Source: Dermabacteraceae bacterium TAE3-ERU5 (GTDB lineage: Bacteria; Actinomycetota; Actinomycetes; Actinomycetales; Dermabacteraceae). From it: 64,000 nucleotides of DNA. The notes beneath the pieces were generated by a model, which was not told the origin of the DNA, did not search any database, and worked only from the letters and a program-made list of their open reading frames with translations. The stretch lies in assembly GCA_019218375.1 (NCBI GenBank), contig JAHUUK010000008.1, forward strand, positions 1 through 64,000. Direction: 5' to 3'. A program made the translations under genes and the position numbers. Within the stretch, counting starts at the first letter, position 1. The number at the start of each line of letters is the position of its first letter. This document shows, in pieces, positions 1 to 9,274 of the stretch.

Positions 1-151
1 GGATCTCCGTGATCTGCGCCAAATTGTCGGTCTGAGCTGTGGAAACGTTTTCCCGTTTCCCTGCTCCGTCCGGCGGGGCACGAGGAAAAACATTACTGAC
101 TTCCGTGGGGGCCGTCAACTCGAAAAGGGGATTTTGGGACGTGACCCCCAT
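1..151 (-). CDS. Partial unidentified ORF leaving the left edge
   Basis: An open frame of about 50 codons begins at an ATG (complement of 149-151, with an adjacent GTG at 154) and stays open to the window edge. An AGGG lies about 7 bases before the ATG, and the start is 38 bases after the menG stop on the same strand, so it looks like the next gene of a menG transcript. The visible N-terminus starts MGVTSQNPLFEL and has no motif I recognise. A prenyl synthetase or geranylgeranyl reductase often follows menG in actinobacteria, but nothing visible here proves either. It could be a chance open frame. Confidence 0.4.
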   Translation of the reverse strand, partial: MGVTSQNPLFELTAPTEVSNVFPRAPPDGAGKRENVSTAQTDNLAQITEI

Positions 152-189
152 CACCGCGCCCTGACCTGCGGTTTTGCCCCTTTAATGAG

Positions 190-906
190 CTACCGAGGAA
201 CGTACCCACGGTGCAAAGCCACAATCCCGCCGCTGAGGTTTCGATACTGCGCCCCCGCAAAACCGGCAGCCAACATGTCCTGACGCAATTCCTCCTGCCT
301 CGGCCAAGCCACAATCGAATCGGCAAGGTACTCGTAAGCCGACGGATCGGAGCTGAAAAGTCCCGAGACCCGCGGCAGGGCACGCATCAGGTACTCGAAG
401 TAAACCTTCGCAAACACGGGATTGGTCGGTCCGGAGAACTCACAGATCACAACCACTCCCCCCGGCCGCACCACACGAGCCAGCTCGGCCAGGGCCACAC
501 GATGATCCTTCACGTTACGCAGACCAAAAGACATCGTTGCGCCGTCGAACTCGTTATCCGCGAAAGGCAGCGCCATCGCGTCAGCCTTCACGAACTCGAT
601 CTCGGGATACCGCTTGCGCCCCTCGGCCATCATCCCCTCGGAAAAATCGGCCGCGATCGCATCCAGCCCGCTCTGCCGCAGCGCGGCGGTGGAAGTGCCC
701 GTCCCCGCCGCAAGGTCCAGTACGCGGGCACCGGCAGGCAGTTCCAGCGCTTGCGTGGTGGCCCGGCGCCAAGCGCCCTCCTGCCCAAAGGCCAAGATCG
801 TGTTCAGCAGATCGTACTTCGGCGCTACCCGGTCAAACATGGCGCTTACCTCGTGCGGCTGCTTGTCCAGGCGGGGGCGCTGCGCGGCGCTGTCTCGTTC
901 GCTCAT
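190..906 (-). CDS. menG: Demethylmenaquinone methyltransferase
   Basis: Class I SAM-dependent methyltransferase (UbiE/MenG family) that makes the last C-methylation of menaquinone, at the cytoplasmic membrane face. The 238-residue product has the family N-terminal motif FDRVAPKYD (about 24-32) and the SAM-binding loop VLDLAAGTGTS (62-72), followed by a typical UbiE C-terminus. I chose the ATG at 906 (MSERD) because it is preceded by GGAG and gives family length; an in-frame upstream start at 969 would add 21 atypical residues. The window also has type II NADH dehydrogenase and malate:quinone oxidoreductase, both of which would feed electrons to menaquinone. Confidence 0.93.
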   Translation of the reverse strand: MSERDSAAQRPRLDKQPHEVSAMFDRVAPKYDLLNTILAFGQEGAWRRATTQALELPAGARVLDLAAGTGTSTAALRQSGLDAIAADFSEGMMAEGRKRYPEIEFVKADAMALPFADNEFDGATMSFGLRNVKDHRVALAELARVVRPGGVVVICEFSGPTNPVFAKVYFEYLMRALPRVSGLFSSDPSAYEYLADSIVAWPRQEELRQDMLAAGFAGAQYRNLSGGIVALHRGYVPR

Positions 907-952
907 GGCTCCAGTTTGGCACGGCCTACGCACGGATGTCGGCCAGGCACGC

Positions 953-983
953 AAAAGTCCCCCGGCCAAGCCGAGGGACTTTT
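953..983 (-). terminator. Intrinsic terminator after nagB
   Basis: The inverted repeat AAAAGTCCC...GGGACTTTT surrounds a GC-rich core between the nagB stop and the menG start. Read leftward it ends in a T-run, so it fits rho-independent termination of nagB. Confidence 0.7.
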
Positions 984-1007
984 ACTAATGCAGCGCTACA
1001 AAACCAC

Positions 1008-1787
1008 TCACACGAGCGGCTTCTTCTCCTGCACGAAGCGGTAGTAATCAGCCAGCTTCAGCTTGCTCGCCGCGGCGTCGTCGATCACGACAGTCACCTT
1101 CTGGTGCAGCTGCAGCACGGACGCCGGACAGAACGCGGATACCGCGCCTTCCGACATGGCGGCGATGGCTTCTGCCTTGCCCTCGCCGGTAGCGGTCAGC
1201 ACGATCCGGCGAGCCTGCGAAATGGTGCCGAGGCCCTGGGTCAAGACGTGGATCGGCACCGTCTCGCCATCGGTGAAGAAACGCATGTTGTCGGAAATGG
1301 TCTGCTCCGTCAGCGTCTTGAGACGGGTGCGCGAAGTGAGCGCGCTACCCGGCTCGTTGAAGCCAATGTGACCGTCGGTGCCAATCCCCAGGATCTGCAG
1401 ATCAACGCCGCCCGCAGCCGCGATCGCTTCGTCGTAGCGAATCGCTTCGGCGCGCGGATCATCTGCTTCACCGTTCGGCGAGTTCACGGCATCGTCCGCA
1501 ATATCGATCAGGCTCGTGAAGTTATCGCGAATGAAGCGGTAGTAGGACTGTTCGTGGGTGCGGGGCAGGCCGACGTATTCGTCGAGCAGGAACGCCTGCG
1601 CGTTCTTGAAGCTCAGGCCCTCCTCACGGTGCCTACGTACCAGCTCCCCGTAGCTCTTCAGCGGAGAAGAGCCGGTAGCCAGGCCGAGGGTGATCCTGCC
1701 GTCTGCAGCATTGCGGATTGCGTTTTCGAACTCGTCGGCAACGCGGGACGCAACGGCTTCTTCGGTAGGAAGAATGATGATTTCCAT
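1008..1787 (-). CDS. nagB: Glucosamine-6-phosphate deaminase
   Basis: Converts glucosamine-6-phosphate to fructose-6-phosphate and ammonia, feeding amino-sugar carbon into glycolysis. At 259 residues it has standard length. Visible family features are the phosphate loop LGLATGSSPLK (34-44), Asp69 in LLDEYVGL, and the active-site stretch GIGTDGHIGFNEPGS with Asp138, His140 and Glu145. GGAG lies upstream of the ATG. It stands alone between two terminator-like hairpins, with no nagA or PTS gene beside it. GlmU at 17.7 kb runs amino-sugar metabolism in the opposite direction. Confidence 0.96.
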   Translation of the reverse strand: MEIIILPTEEAVASRVADEFENAIRNAADGRITLGLATGSSPLKSYGELVRRHREEGLSFKNAQAFLLDEYVGLPRTHEQSYYRFIRDNFTSLIDIADDAVNSPNGEADDPRAEAIRYDEAIAAAGGVDLQILGIGTDGHIGFNEPGSALTSRTRLKTLTEQTISDNMRFFTDGETVPIHVLTQGLGTISQARRIVLTATGEGKAEAIAAMSEGAVSAFCPASVLQLHQKVTVVIDDAAASKLKLADYYRFVQEKKPLV

Positions 1788-1825
1788 GTGTCTCTGCAGC
1801 TCCTACGCTCAGATTGAATAAATTA

Positions 1826-1848
1826 CGGGCCGGGCGGCAGCGCCCGGA
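1826..1848 (-). terminator. Hairpin after the S33 peptidase gene
   Basis: CCGGGCG-GCAG-CGCCCGG forms a compact 7-bp GC stem with a 4-base loop just past the peptidase stop. Leftward it is followed by an AT-rich but imperfect T-tract. It is a probable terminator, weaker than others in the window. Confidence 0.5.
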
Positions 1849-1851
1849 AGC

Positions 1852-3234
1852 CTAACCCCTGCGGGGTTCCAGGATATCGAGAAGTTCCGCGAAAACGGCG
1901 GGACCACCGCCACGCAAACCGTCGTGGTGCAGGCGGTTAGTCACCGAGGTCGTGCACAGCGGCATGAGTTCCGCCGTGCGGCGCGAAAAATCGTACGGTA
2001 CGTAGACGTCATCCAGATATACCTTAGCGGCAGACGGCACCGGGCAGTTTGCCAGCGCGTCGAGGTCGTAGAGCGTTCCCCAGTCGTCCTTTTGCGCCAG
2101 GATTTCGGCAGCTTCCGCAAAGGGTACGAGAGCGGGATCCTGCGCGAACATCCACGGATGGATCGATTCGCCTGTCAGCAACAGTTCATCTGCGAGCGGG
2201 GAGAAGTCATCGCGTTCGTCCTTCATGCGATGCGCCGACCAGCGGGTGGCCGGCCCCTGCGAATAGATCGATTCGTGCAGCACACCGTACAGAGGCACGC
2301 TCGCGAACGAGAGCGCACTACCGCACTCGGCCAGGAAACGGGTCGAAAGCCGTTTCCGGCTACCGTGCGCCGCCCAGGCATCCTCCACCAGGAAGGCCAG
2401 AGAGGTAGGGCCGTCCCAGCTGCCCAGGAACTTACCGAGCTGCTGCAGCCTTTCCGGGGTGAAGCGCTCCCCCGTAGGCAAAAATTCCTCGTTCTCCGCC
2501 AGATGATGCGCGATCCGGGAAAGCTCGCGCGCCTGGGCCGGGAAACGCCCCGCGAACACCGCGTGGCGGCGCTTCATCAGACCCAGGGTGGTCCGGTAAA
2601 CGTCATCGATGTCCTCGTGAACAGTGGCGAGGCCGCCGGTGAACAGGGACGCGGTGAGGGAATCGGGGAAGCTAGACAGATAGGTGAGGGTGATGAACCC
2701 GCCGAAGCTCTGCCCGAGGCTGACCCAGGGACGGTCAGCGCACAGCAGTCGGCGCACCGCTTCCGCGTCGCGCACGATATCGGGCGCGCGCAGGTGGCTC
2801 AGGTATTCCGCCAGCTCCGCGGCAGGCAGGGACTCCGCCAGCGAGGCATCTACCGCGCTGGAGCGGCCGGTGCCGCGCTGGTCCAGCAGAAACACCCGGA
2901 AACCGCGCGCAAGGGCCTCTCCGAGCCAGCCGTCGGCGTTAAGCGGGCGCGGGGAAGGGCACCCCGGTCCGCCCTGGAAAAATACCAGCCCCGGAAGATC
3001 GCAAGCATCGAACGCATCGCCCACTTCCGCCTCGGTAAGCGGCGGGCTCTGCCAGGCCTTTACCGGGCGCACCTCGCGCACGAACACGTCAATCCGGCGG
3101 TTATCTGCGGGGTTCTCCCAGTCCAGTGGCGCATCCAGCACGTGATCCAGGAAGATCATGTCGCCCACCCGCTGCAGGCGGGTCGATTTACGCTGGGCGG
3201 TTACTGACGGTGCAAGCTGTGAAAAAACGGGCAT
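1852..3234 (-). CDS. Prolyl aminopeptidase-like S33 alpha/beta hydrolase
   Basis: Serine peptidase of the S33 family (proline iminopeptidase-like), probably cytoplasmic, removing N-terminal residues from short peptides. It has the oxyanion motif QGGPGCPSP (87-95), the strand motif DQRGTGRS (118-125), the nucleophile elbow GQSFGGF with Ser176 (174-180 in the 460-residue reading), and a late His in HHDG as the probable triad base. The longest start (ATG at 3234) lies inside the 3' arm of the ndh terminator hairpin. The in-frame GTG (codon 23) or ATG (codon 26, at 3159), just before the first beta strand, is a plausible alternative. Substrate is inferred from family only. Confidence 0.85.
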   Translation of the reverse strand: MPVFSQLAPSVTAQRKSTRLQRVGDMIFLDHVLDAPLDWENPADNRRIDVFVREVRPVKAWQSPPLTEAEVGDAFDACDLPGLVFFQGGPGCPSPRPLNADGWLGEALARGFRVFLLDQRGTGRSSAVDASLAESLPAAELAEYLSHLRAPDIVRDAEAVRRLLCADRPWVSLGQSFGGFITLTYLSSFPDSLTASLFTGGLATVHEDIDDVYRTTLGLMKRRHAVFAGRFPAQARELSRIAHHLAENEEFLPTGERFTPERLQQLGKFLGSWDGPTSLAFLVEDAWAAHGSRKRLSTRFLAECGSALSFASVPLYGVLHESIYSQGPATRWSAHRMKDERDDFSPLADELLLTGESIHPWMFAQDPALVPFAEAAEILAQKDDWGTLYDLDALANCPVPSAAKVYLDDVYVPYDFSRRTAELMPLCTTSVTNRLHHDGLRGGGPAVFAELLDILEPRRG

Positions 3235-3266
3235 GCCCCCATCACATCATGTGACGGGGGCATGCC
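3230..3266 (-). terminator. Strong ndh terminator overlapping the next start codon
   Basis: A nearly perfect stem of about 18 bp (GGCATGCCCCCATCACAT and its complement, one mismatch, one-base loop) is followed leftward by GTTTTTTC. This is a classical intrinsic terminator for ndh. Its distal arm contains the farthest-upstream ATG (3232-3234) of the S33 peptidase gene. Confidence 0.8.
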
Positions 3267-3293
3267 GCGAGGTTTTCAGCTACCTGTCGGCGC

Positions 3294-4643
3294 TCAATCC
3301 TTCTTCTTCGGCGGAGCCGAGGCTGCCTCGAAGGCCGCGCGCGGGTTTTCGCCTTCCTTGATGCCGACCAATTCGCGTGCCGAGACGCCCTGGGTCAGCC
3401 AGCCCGCGATCACGGAGATCTTACGGCGCAGGGTGGGCATCGCGTAGACGTGGTAGGCGCGAGCCATCAGCCAGATCGGGAAGCCCTTGACGTCAATCAC
3501 GCGGCCGCCGATCATCAGCTGACCAACGCCCTTGTAACGGCCAAGGGTGGCCATAGTGCCGAGGTTCTTGTGGAAGTAGTCCACCAGCGGACGGCCCTGG
3601 ATGTCGCGCACCAGGTTGTCTGCGAGCTGGCGCGCCTGGCGCACGGCGTGCTGTGCGTTCGGCGGGCAGAACTTGCCCTCGCCCGCAGCCAGGTCGGGAA
3701 CGGTGGTGCAGTCGCCCGCGGCGAAGATGTTTTCCAGCGGACCGTTTTCGCCCTTGACGCGCAGGTCGGGCAGGCAGTCGAGGCGGCCGGTCTGGTTGAG
3801 CGGCAGATCGGACTGCGCCAGTACCGGGTTCGGCTTGATGCCGGCCGTCCACACGATCAGGTCGGAAGCGAACTCGTCGCCATCGGAGGTCTTGACGATG
3901 CCGTCCTCGCAGGAGTTAAGGAAGGTCTCCAGCTTGACCTCAATGCCACGTTCGCGCAGCTGCTTGAGGGCGTACTTGCCCAGGTTCTCGCCAACCTCGG
4001 GCAGGATGCGGCCCATCGCTTCAATGAGCACGAAGCGTACATCGGAAGCGTGCAGATCCGGGTAGTAGCGCAGCACGCCACGGACCATGTCCTCAGCCTC
4101 AGCGATCGCCTCGCCGCCGGCGAAGCCGCCACCGACGAAGGTGAAGGTGAGCAGGCGACGACGGATCTCGGGATCCTTCGTGGTGGCAGCCTCGGCCAGG
4201 TTGCCGAGGATGCGGTCACGCACCGCAACTGCCTCTTCTACCCACTTGAAGCCGATAGCGTTCTCGGCCAGGCCCGGAATCGGCAGGGTGCGCGGCACCG
4301 CGCCGAGGCCGACCACGAGGTAGTCGTAGCTAACGTCCAGCTCTTCGCCCTCTTCGGTGCTCACCACGACGGTGCGCTCAGCATGCTTGATCTCGGTTAC
4401 GGAACCGGTGATCAGCTTGCAGCCACGCAGCACGCTGCGGTGCGGGGCGAGGACGTTACGGGGATCGATAGCACCCGCGCCGACCTCGGGAAGGAAGGGC
4501 TGGTAAGTAAGGTACGGACGCGGGTCAACAACGCTGATGGACACCTGCGAACCGAGTTCTTTACGGACACGTTCAGCTACACCCATGCCGACGCTACCGC
4601 CGCCAAGGATCAGAATATGGGGCTTGCTTCCATTGAATGACAT
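3294..4643 (-). CDS. ndh: Type II NADH:quinone oxidoreductase
   Basis: Single-subunit, non-proton-pumping flavoprotein that passes electrons from NADH to menaquinone at the inner face of the membrane. The 449-residue protein starts with the FAD-binding motif ILGGGSVGMG (12-21), has a second dinucleotide fold near TFVGGGFAGGE, and the late FAD motif IFAAGDCTTV. The C-terminal part resembles the amphipathic membrane anchor region of NDH-2. The TACGCT hexamer lies 6 bases before the ATG and no Shine-Dalgarno is seen, so the mRNA may be leaderless. Its terminator merges with the next gene. Confidence 0.95.
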   Translation of the reverse strand: MSFNGSKPHILILGGGSVGMGVAERVRKELGSQVSISVVDPRPYLTYQPFLPEVGAGAIDPRNVLAPHRSVLRGCKLITGSVTEIKHAERTVVVSTEEGEELDVSYDYLVVGLGAVPRTLPIPGLAENAIGFKWVEEAVAVRDRILGNLAEAATTKDPEIRRRLLTFTFVGGGFAGGEAIAEAEDMVRGVLRYYPDLHASDVRFVLIEAMGRILPEVGENLGKYALKQLRERGIEVKLETFLNSCEDGIVKTSDGDEFASDLIVWTAGIKPNPVLAQSDLPLNQTGRLDCLPDLRVKGENGPLENIFAAGDCTTVPDLAAGEGKFCPPNAQHAVRQARQLADNLVRDIQGRPLVDYFHKNLGTMATLGRYKGVGQLMIGGRVIDVKGFPIWLMARAYHVYAMPTLRRKISVIAGWLTQGVSARELVGIKEGENPRAAFEAASAPPKKKD

Positions 4644-4649
4644 AGCTAC

Positions 4650-4655
4650 AGCGTA
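4650..4655 (-). promoter_or_regulatory. Candidate -10 for leaderless ndh
   Basis: TACGCT (minus strand) is 6 bases upstream of the ndh ATG, placing a transcription start at or next to the start codon. Confidence 0.45.
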
Positions 4656-4758
4656 TGCCGACGGCCCCGCTGCGGCAATTAGCCGCCGGAAAAGATTCTT
4701 CGACCTCGCAGGGAAAAGCTTTCCTAGTGAGCAGTTTCACCGCCTGAAGAAAAGCTTT

Positions 4759-6225
4759 TTACGCAAGCTGCAGGGCGATTCCGTCCAGGATGTCGCTTTC
4801 GCTGGTGTAGGCGCGGGAAACGCCGCTCGCATCGGCAACGCGCTCCAAGATGCGCGCATAAATCAGGCAGCCAGCCGCGATTACGTCCACACGCCCCGGA
4901 TGGATGGCCTTGATAGCGGCGCGTTTTTCGCGCGGCGCGGCGGCAATTTCACGGCAGGCAGCCACGATCTCGCAAATGCTGAAGCTAGCCCCGTTGATCT
5001 TCTCCGGCTGGTAGCTCTCCAGCCCCAGCAGGTAAGCGGTCACGGTGGTGATCGTGCCGGCAACACCCACGACGCTCGCCACGCGAGAGAAATCTACTGC
5101 CTGCGCGGCCTCGTCCAAAAGCCGATCGATTTCCGCGAGGGCGGCAGCTACCTCGGCTTCGCTAGGCGGATCGCTCAGCAGATAGCGTTCGCTGAGGCGC
5201 ACGCTCCCCATGTCGGTGCTGATGCGCTGTTCGGCACGCTCGCTGCCCAGCACGAACTCGGTGGAGCCACCGCCAATGTCAATCACGAGGTGCGGCCCGG
5301 GGATGTCCTTGGCCAGGGTGCTAACCGCGCCCCGGAAGGAAAGCTGTGCCTCTTCCTCTCCCGGTACGACCTCTACCTCTACCCCGAGGATTTCCTTGAC
5401 GGCAGAAACGAAGACATCCCGGTTTTCCGCGTCACGGGTGGCCGAGGTCGCCACGAAGCGCACCTGCTCCACCCCGTTATCGCGGCAAAGCTGCGCGTAT
5501 TCGCGGGTTGCGGCCAGGGTGCGTTCTATCGCCTCGGGATCCAGCATGCCGGTCCGGTCCACCCCGTAGCCAAGGCGCACCACGCGCATTTCTCGCGCGA
5601 TCTGAGTCATCTGGCCGCCCTGTACGTCGGCAATGAGCAGCCGGATCGAGTTGGTGCCGCAGTCTATGGCGGCCACGCGGCGCGGCTTGAGCTGAAGCTC
5701 CCCCGGCTCTTCGCAGCGGCAAACGTTCATATCCACACCGGCCTTTTCCAGCGCCAGGTCTCCAATCGGGTTCCCCCCCGGCCCTTCAGCCAGCGAGTGC
5801 CCGGCCAGGGCATGCAGGCATTTAACGCGCGTCGGCATGCCACCCGCACTGGTGTTTGCCAGGTGTTCCACTACCCCGAGCTGATTACGCCGCTGAATAT
5901 AGCGATCGTGCGCCTGCGCGTAGGCCTCGCGCAGTTCGGTATCTTGCGCCAACTGTTCGTTCATACCGACCATCTCGCCATCCGCCTCGAGGCGCGACAT
6001 CGCCTGAACCACGCTCGGCAAAGTCAGGTAGAGGCTGGTCGGGAAAGGAGTGCCGCCGGGGAGCAGCGTGACGGTGCGAACCACCGCCGGGTTGCCGCAA
6101 GCGCAGCGCCGCGCGATCGAATGCACCCCGCGCATGTGGCGCCCAACCTGCGCATACATTACCTCTAGGTCACGCTCCGTGGCCGGAGATTCGTACGGCA
6201 GAGCGGGCAGTTCGGGGGTCGTCAC
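4759..6225 (-). CDS. ppx: DUF501-Ppx/GppA exopolyphosphatase fusion
   Basis: Two domains normally encoded by adjacent actinobacterial genes are in one 488-residue frame. Residues about 15-170 are DUF501 (R..CACGNP near 41-46; CLHALAGHSLAEG near 136-148). From about 181 there is an ASKHA exopolyphosphatase/guanosine pentaphosphatase domain (AAIDCGTNSIRLL at the phosphate-1 loop, VIDIGGGSTEF at phosphate-2). Ppx enzymes hydrolyse polyphosphate or pppGpp; the role of DUF501 is unknown. I chose the GTG at 6225, which has GAGG 11 bases upstream and starts 30 bases past the divIC stop; a longer reading would run into divIC. No stop or frameshift is seen at the junction. Confidence 0.88.
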   Translation of the reverse strand: MTTPELPALPYESPATERDLEVMYAQVGRHMRGVHSIARRCACGNPAVVRTVTLLPGGTPFPTSLYLTLPSVVQAMSRLEADGEMVGMNEQLAQDTELREAYAQAHDRYIQRRNQLGVVEHLANTSAGGMPTRVKCLHALAGHSLAEGPGGNPIGDLALEKAGVDMNVCRCEEPGELQLKPRRVAAIDCGTNSIRLLIADVQGGQMTQIAREMRVVRLGYGVDRTGMLDPEAIERTLAATREYAQLCRDNGVEQVRFVATSATRDAENRDVFVSAVKEILGVEVEVVPGEEEAQLSFRGAVSTLAKDIPGPHLVIDIGGGSTEFVLGSERAEQRISTDMGSVRLSERYLLSDPPSEAEVAAALAEIDRLLDEAAQAVDFSRVASVVGVAGTITTVTAYLLGLESYQPEKINGASFSICEIVAACREIAAAPREKRAAIKAIHPGRVDVIAAGCLIYARILERVADASGVSRAYTSESDILDGIALQLA

Positions 6226-6254
6226 GTAATTTCGTTCCTCAAGATTATGGGCGG

Positions 6255-6779
6255 TCAATTGTTTCGTTCGGGAACCTGTTGAATGGCACCTGCGCCCTCC
6301 AGCGATTCCCACAGCAATGAATACCAGGGTTTTTGTTCCGCGCGCGCTTTTGCGCGTTGTTCCTCGGTAAGGGGCAGTTCCTTACCGCTCGAATCGGTCA
6401 GCCGGTACTGAGTTTCCCCCGGCATGACGTAAAGCAGCCTTTCGCGGGCTTGCGCAGCAACATAGGCCGGATCGTCCCAGCGCTTAACGTCTATCTGCAG
6501 CTCCGCCACTTCTTTTTCTCGCTGCGCCAGCTCGGCGTGAGCCGCAGCGAGCTGCTGCTTTTGCGCAACGTAGGAATTAACCCTGGGAACCACCATCATC
6601 AGGGCAAGAACAACCATTGCCGACAGGATGAGCGACTTACGGGTCATGCTCGCGGCGATCTCACGCAGCCTGATTGCAGTCGCGTTCGCCCCCGCGTTTC
6701 TGCGGGAGCGCTTTTTCGCCCTGTACGCGGCAACCGGGCGCCTCGCGTGCTGCGAGGCGCCCGGTCGTTTCGAAGTCAT
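6255..6779 (-). CDS. divIC: FtsB/DivIC-family septum formation initiator
   Basis: Small bitopic divisome protein, 174 residues: a basic, Arg/Lys-rich cytoplasmic N-terminus (1-48), one membrane segment (about 49-66), a coiled-coil stretch with heptad Leu/Ala (about 70-110), then a conserved region ending near TDSSGKELPL. Family members link FtsL and FtsQ at the septum. It begins 4 bases after the eno stop and is followed by the DUF501-Ppx gene, which is the conserved actinobacterial order. Confidence 0.88.
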   Translation of the reverse strand: MTSKRPGASQHARRPVAAYRAKKRSRRNAGANATAIRLREIAASMTRKSLILSAMVVLALMMVVPRVNSYVAQKQQLAAAHAELAQREKEVAELQIDVKRWDDPAYVAAQARERLLYVMPGETQYRLTDSSGKELPLTEEQRAKARAEQKPWYSLLWESLEGAGAIQQVPERNN

Positions 6780-6783
6780 GCTA

Positions 6784-8079
<1,296 letters not shown>

Positions 8080-8133
8080 TTAAGAGAGGATAGATCGGGC
8101 AGGTCGGTCAGCACTGACCTCCCGCTCACAAGT

Positions 8134-9120
8134 CTATGCGGAACCGGTCCCGTTTGACATGTCCTGCAGCGTGCTTGAGAGAAGGGCCCGCAGACTTGAC
8201 TCCAGGTCCACGTCCTCTCTTTCAAACTTGATAACCTCTGCCAGCAGGTTTAGCGCCGCAGCCAGTTCCGGCCGCTCGCGCGAAACCTTTTGCGCCGAGC
8301 ACCATAGCGAATCAGAAAGTCCCTCTTGGCGGGCCCTGTGTGCGATCTTCCAGGCCCGCTGCAGAGCGGGCAAGGCCAGCGGCAAAGAGGCGTCCAGCGC
8401 GCGCTGCTCCCCCTTCGCCTCTTGCTTCTTCACCAGGTGCCATTGCGCCACTATTTCGTCGGTGCTCAGATCGCTCTGCGGGACCCGCCCGCCGTCCCCC
8501 TGGAACACGTGCGGGTTACGGCGATACATTTTTTCGTTCAGCACCCTGGCCACATCGTCAAAGTTCCAAGGATCGCCCGCTTCCTGCCCCAGCCGAGCAT
8601 GAAACACCAGCTGGAACAAAATGTCTCCGAGTTCCGAAAGCAACTCTTTACGTTCCGGTTGGGGAGAATCGAGCAGTTCCAGGACTTCGTGCGTTTCCTC
8701 GAGCAGGTAACGGGCCAGGCTCGCATGGGTTTGCTGCGCGCTCCAGAGGTCTCCCCCCTCGCTACGCAAGGCGTCCATGACACGCACGGATTCAACCGCT
8801 TCCGCACCGGACAAAAGCGGGGACGCCTCTATCACCAGGATTTTTTCGTCTGCCCACCCCGCCTCGCGCGCAGCGGCAAAGGCGCCGACAAAAGCGGCAC
8901 TTTCCCTGTCCAGCAACCAGCAGGCGTCCCCCACCGTCGGCAGCGGCGGTTTTTCTGCCGCACGGAAAAACACCCCGGCAGCGGTAAGCGCTTCTTTCCA
9001 GCCCGGTTCCCGACACGTCAAAACGGACGCCTCGGCATTACGCAAGGCCTGCCACCCCGCCCAGGTAAGCAGTCCGGGCGCGTTACGGGTAGAGACGGGA
9101 AGGATTCGCAAAACGGGCAT
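8134..9120 (-). CDS. mazG: MazG nucleoside triphosphate pyrophosphohydrolase
   Basis: House-cleaning enzyme hydrolysing (non-canonical) NTPs to NMP and pyrophosphate. The 328-residue product has a divergent N-terminal region (about 1-110) and a MazG all-alpha domain in the middle, with the metal-binding pattern EETHEVLELL followed by ELGDILFQLVFHA, and a family-typical motif around KMYRRNPHVF. The ATG at 9120 is preferred because TACACT lies 6 bases upstream, suggesting a leaderless transcript; an upstream in-frame start at 9219 would add 33 residues of promoter-like sequence. The gene sits directly upstream of eno, as in many actinobacteria. Confidence 0.9.
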   Translation of the reverse strand: MPVLRILPVSTRNAPGLLTWAGWQALRNAEASVLTCREPGWKEALTAAGVFFRAAEKPPLPTVGDACWLLDRESAAFVGAFAAAREAGWADEKILVIEASPLLSGAEAVESVRVMDALRSEGGDLWSAQQTHASLARYLLEETHEVLELLDSPQPERKELLSELGDILFQLVFHARLGQEAGDPWNFDDVARVLNEKMYRRNPHVFQGDGGRVPQSDLSTDEIVAQWHLVKKQEAKGEQRALDASLPLALPALQRAWKIAHRARQEGLSDSLWCSAQKVSRERPELAAALNLLAEVIKFEREDVDLESSLRALLSSTLQDMSNGTGSA

Positions 9121-9126
9121 ACGGTG

Positions 9127-9132
9127 AGTGTA
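9127..9132 (-). promoter_or_regulatory. Candidate -10 for leaderless mazG
   Basis: TACACT lies 6 bases before the mazG ATG. No ribosome-binding site is visible in the short interval. Confidence 0.45.
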
Positions 9133-9274
9133 ATTCCTGCAGTCAACCAGCACAGCTAAGAACGTTTCCTCAGATAAACACCGGTTTTTCCGTGATAGGA
9201 TCACGGTGTCCTGCAGCAAAATTTTACAAACTAAAATGCAGCATAAATATCCCGGCTATTAAACGGAGGTTCGC

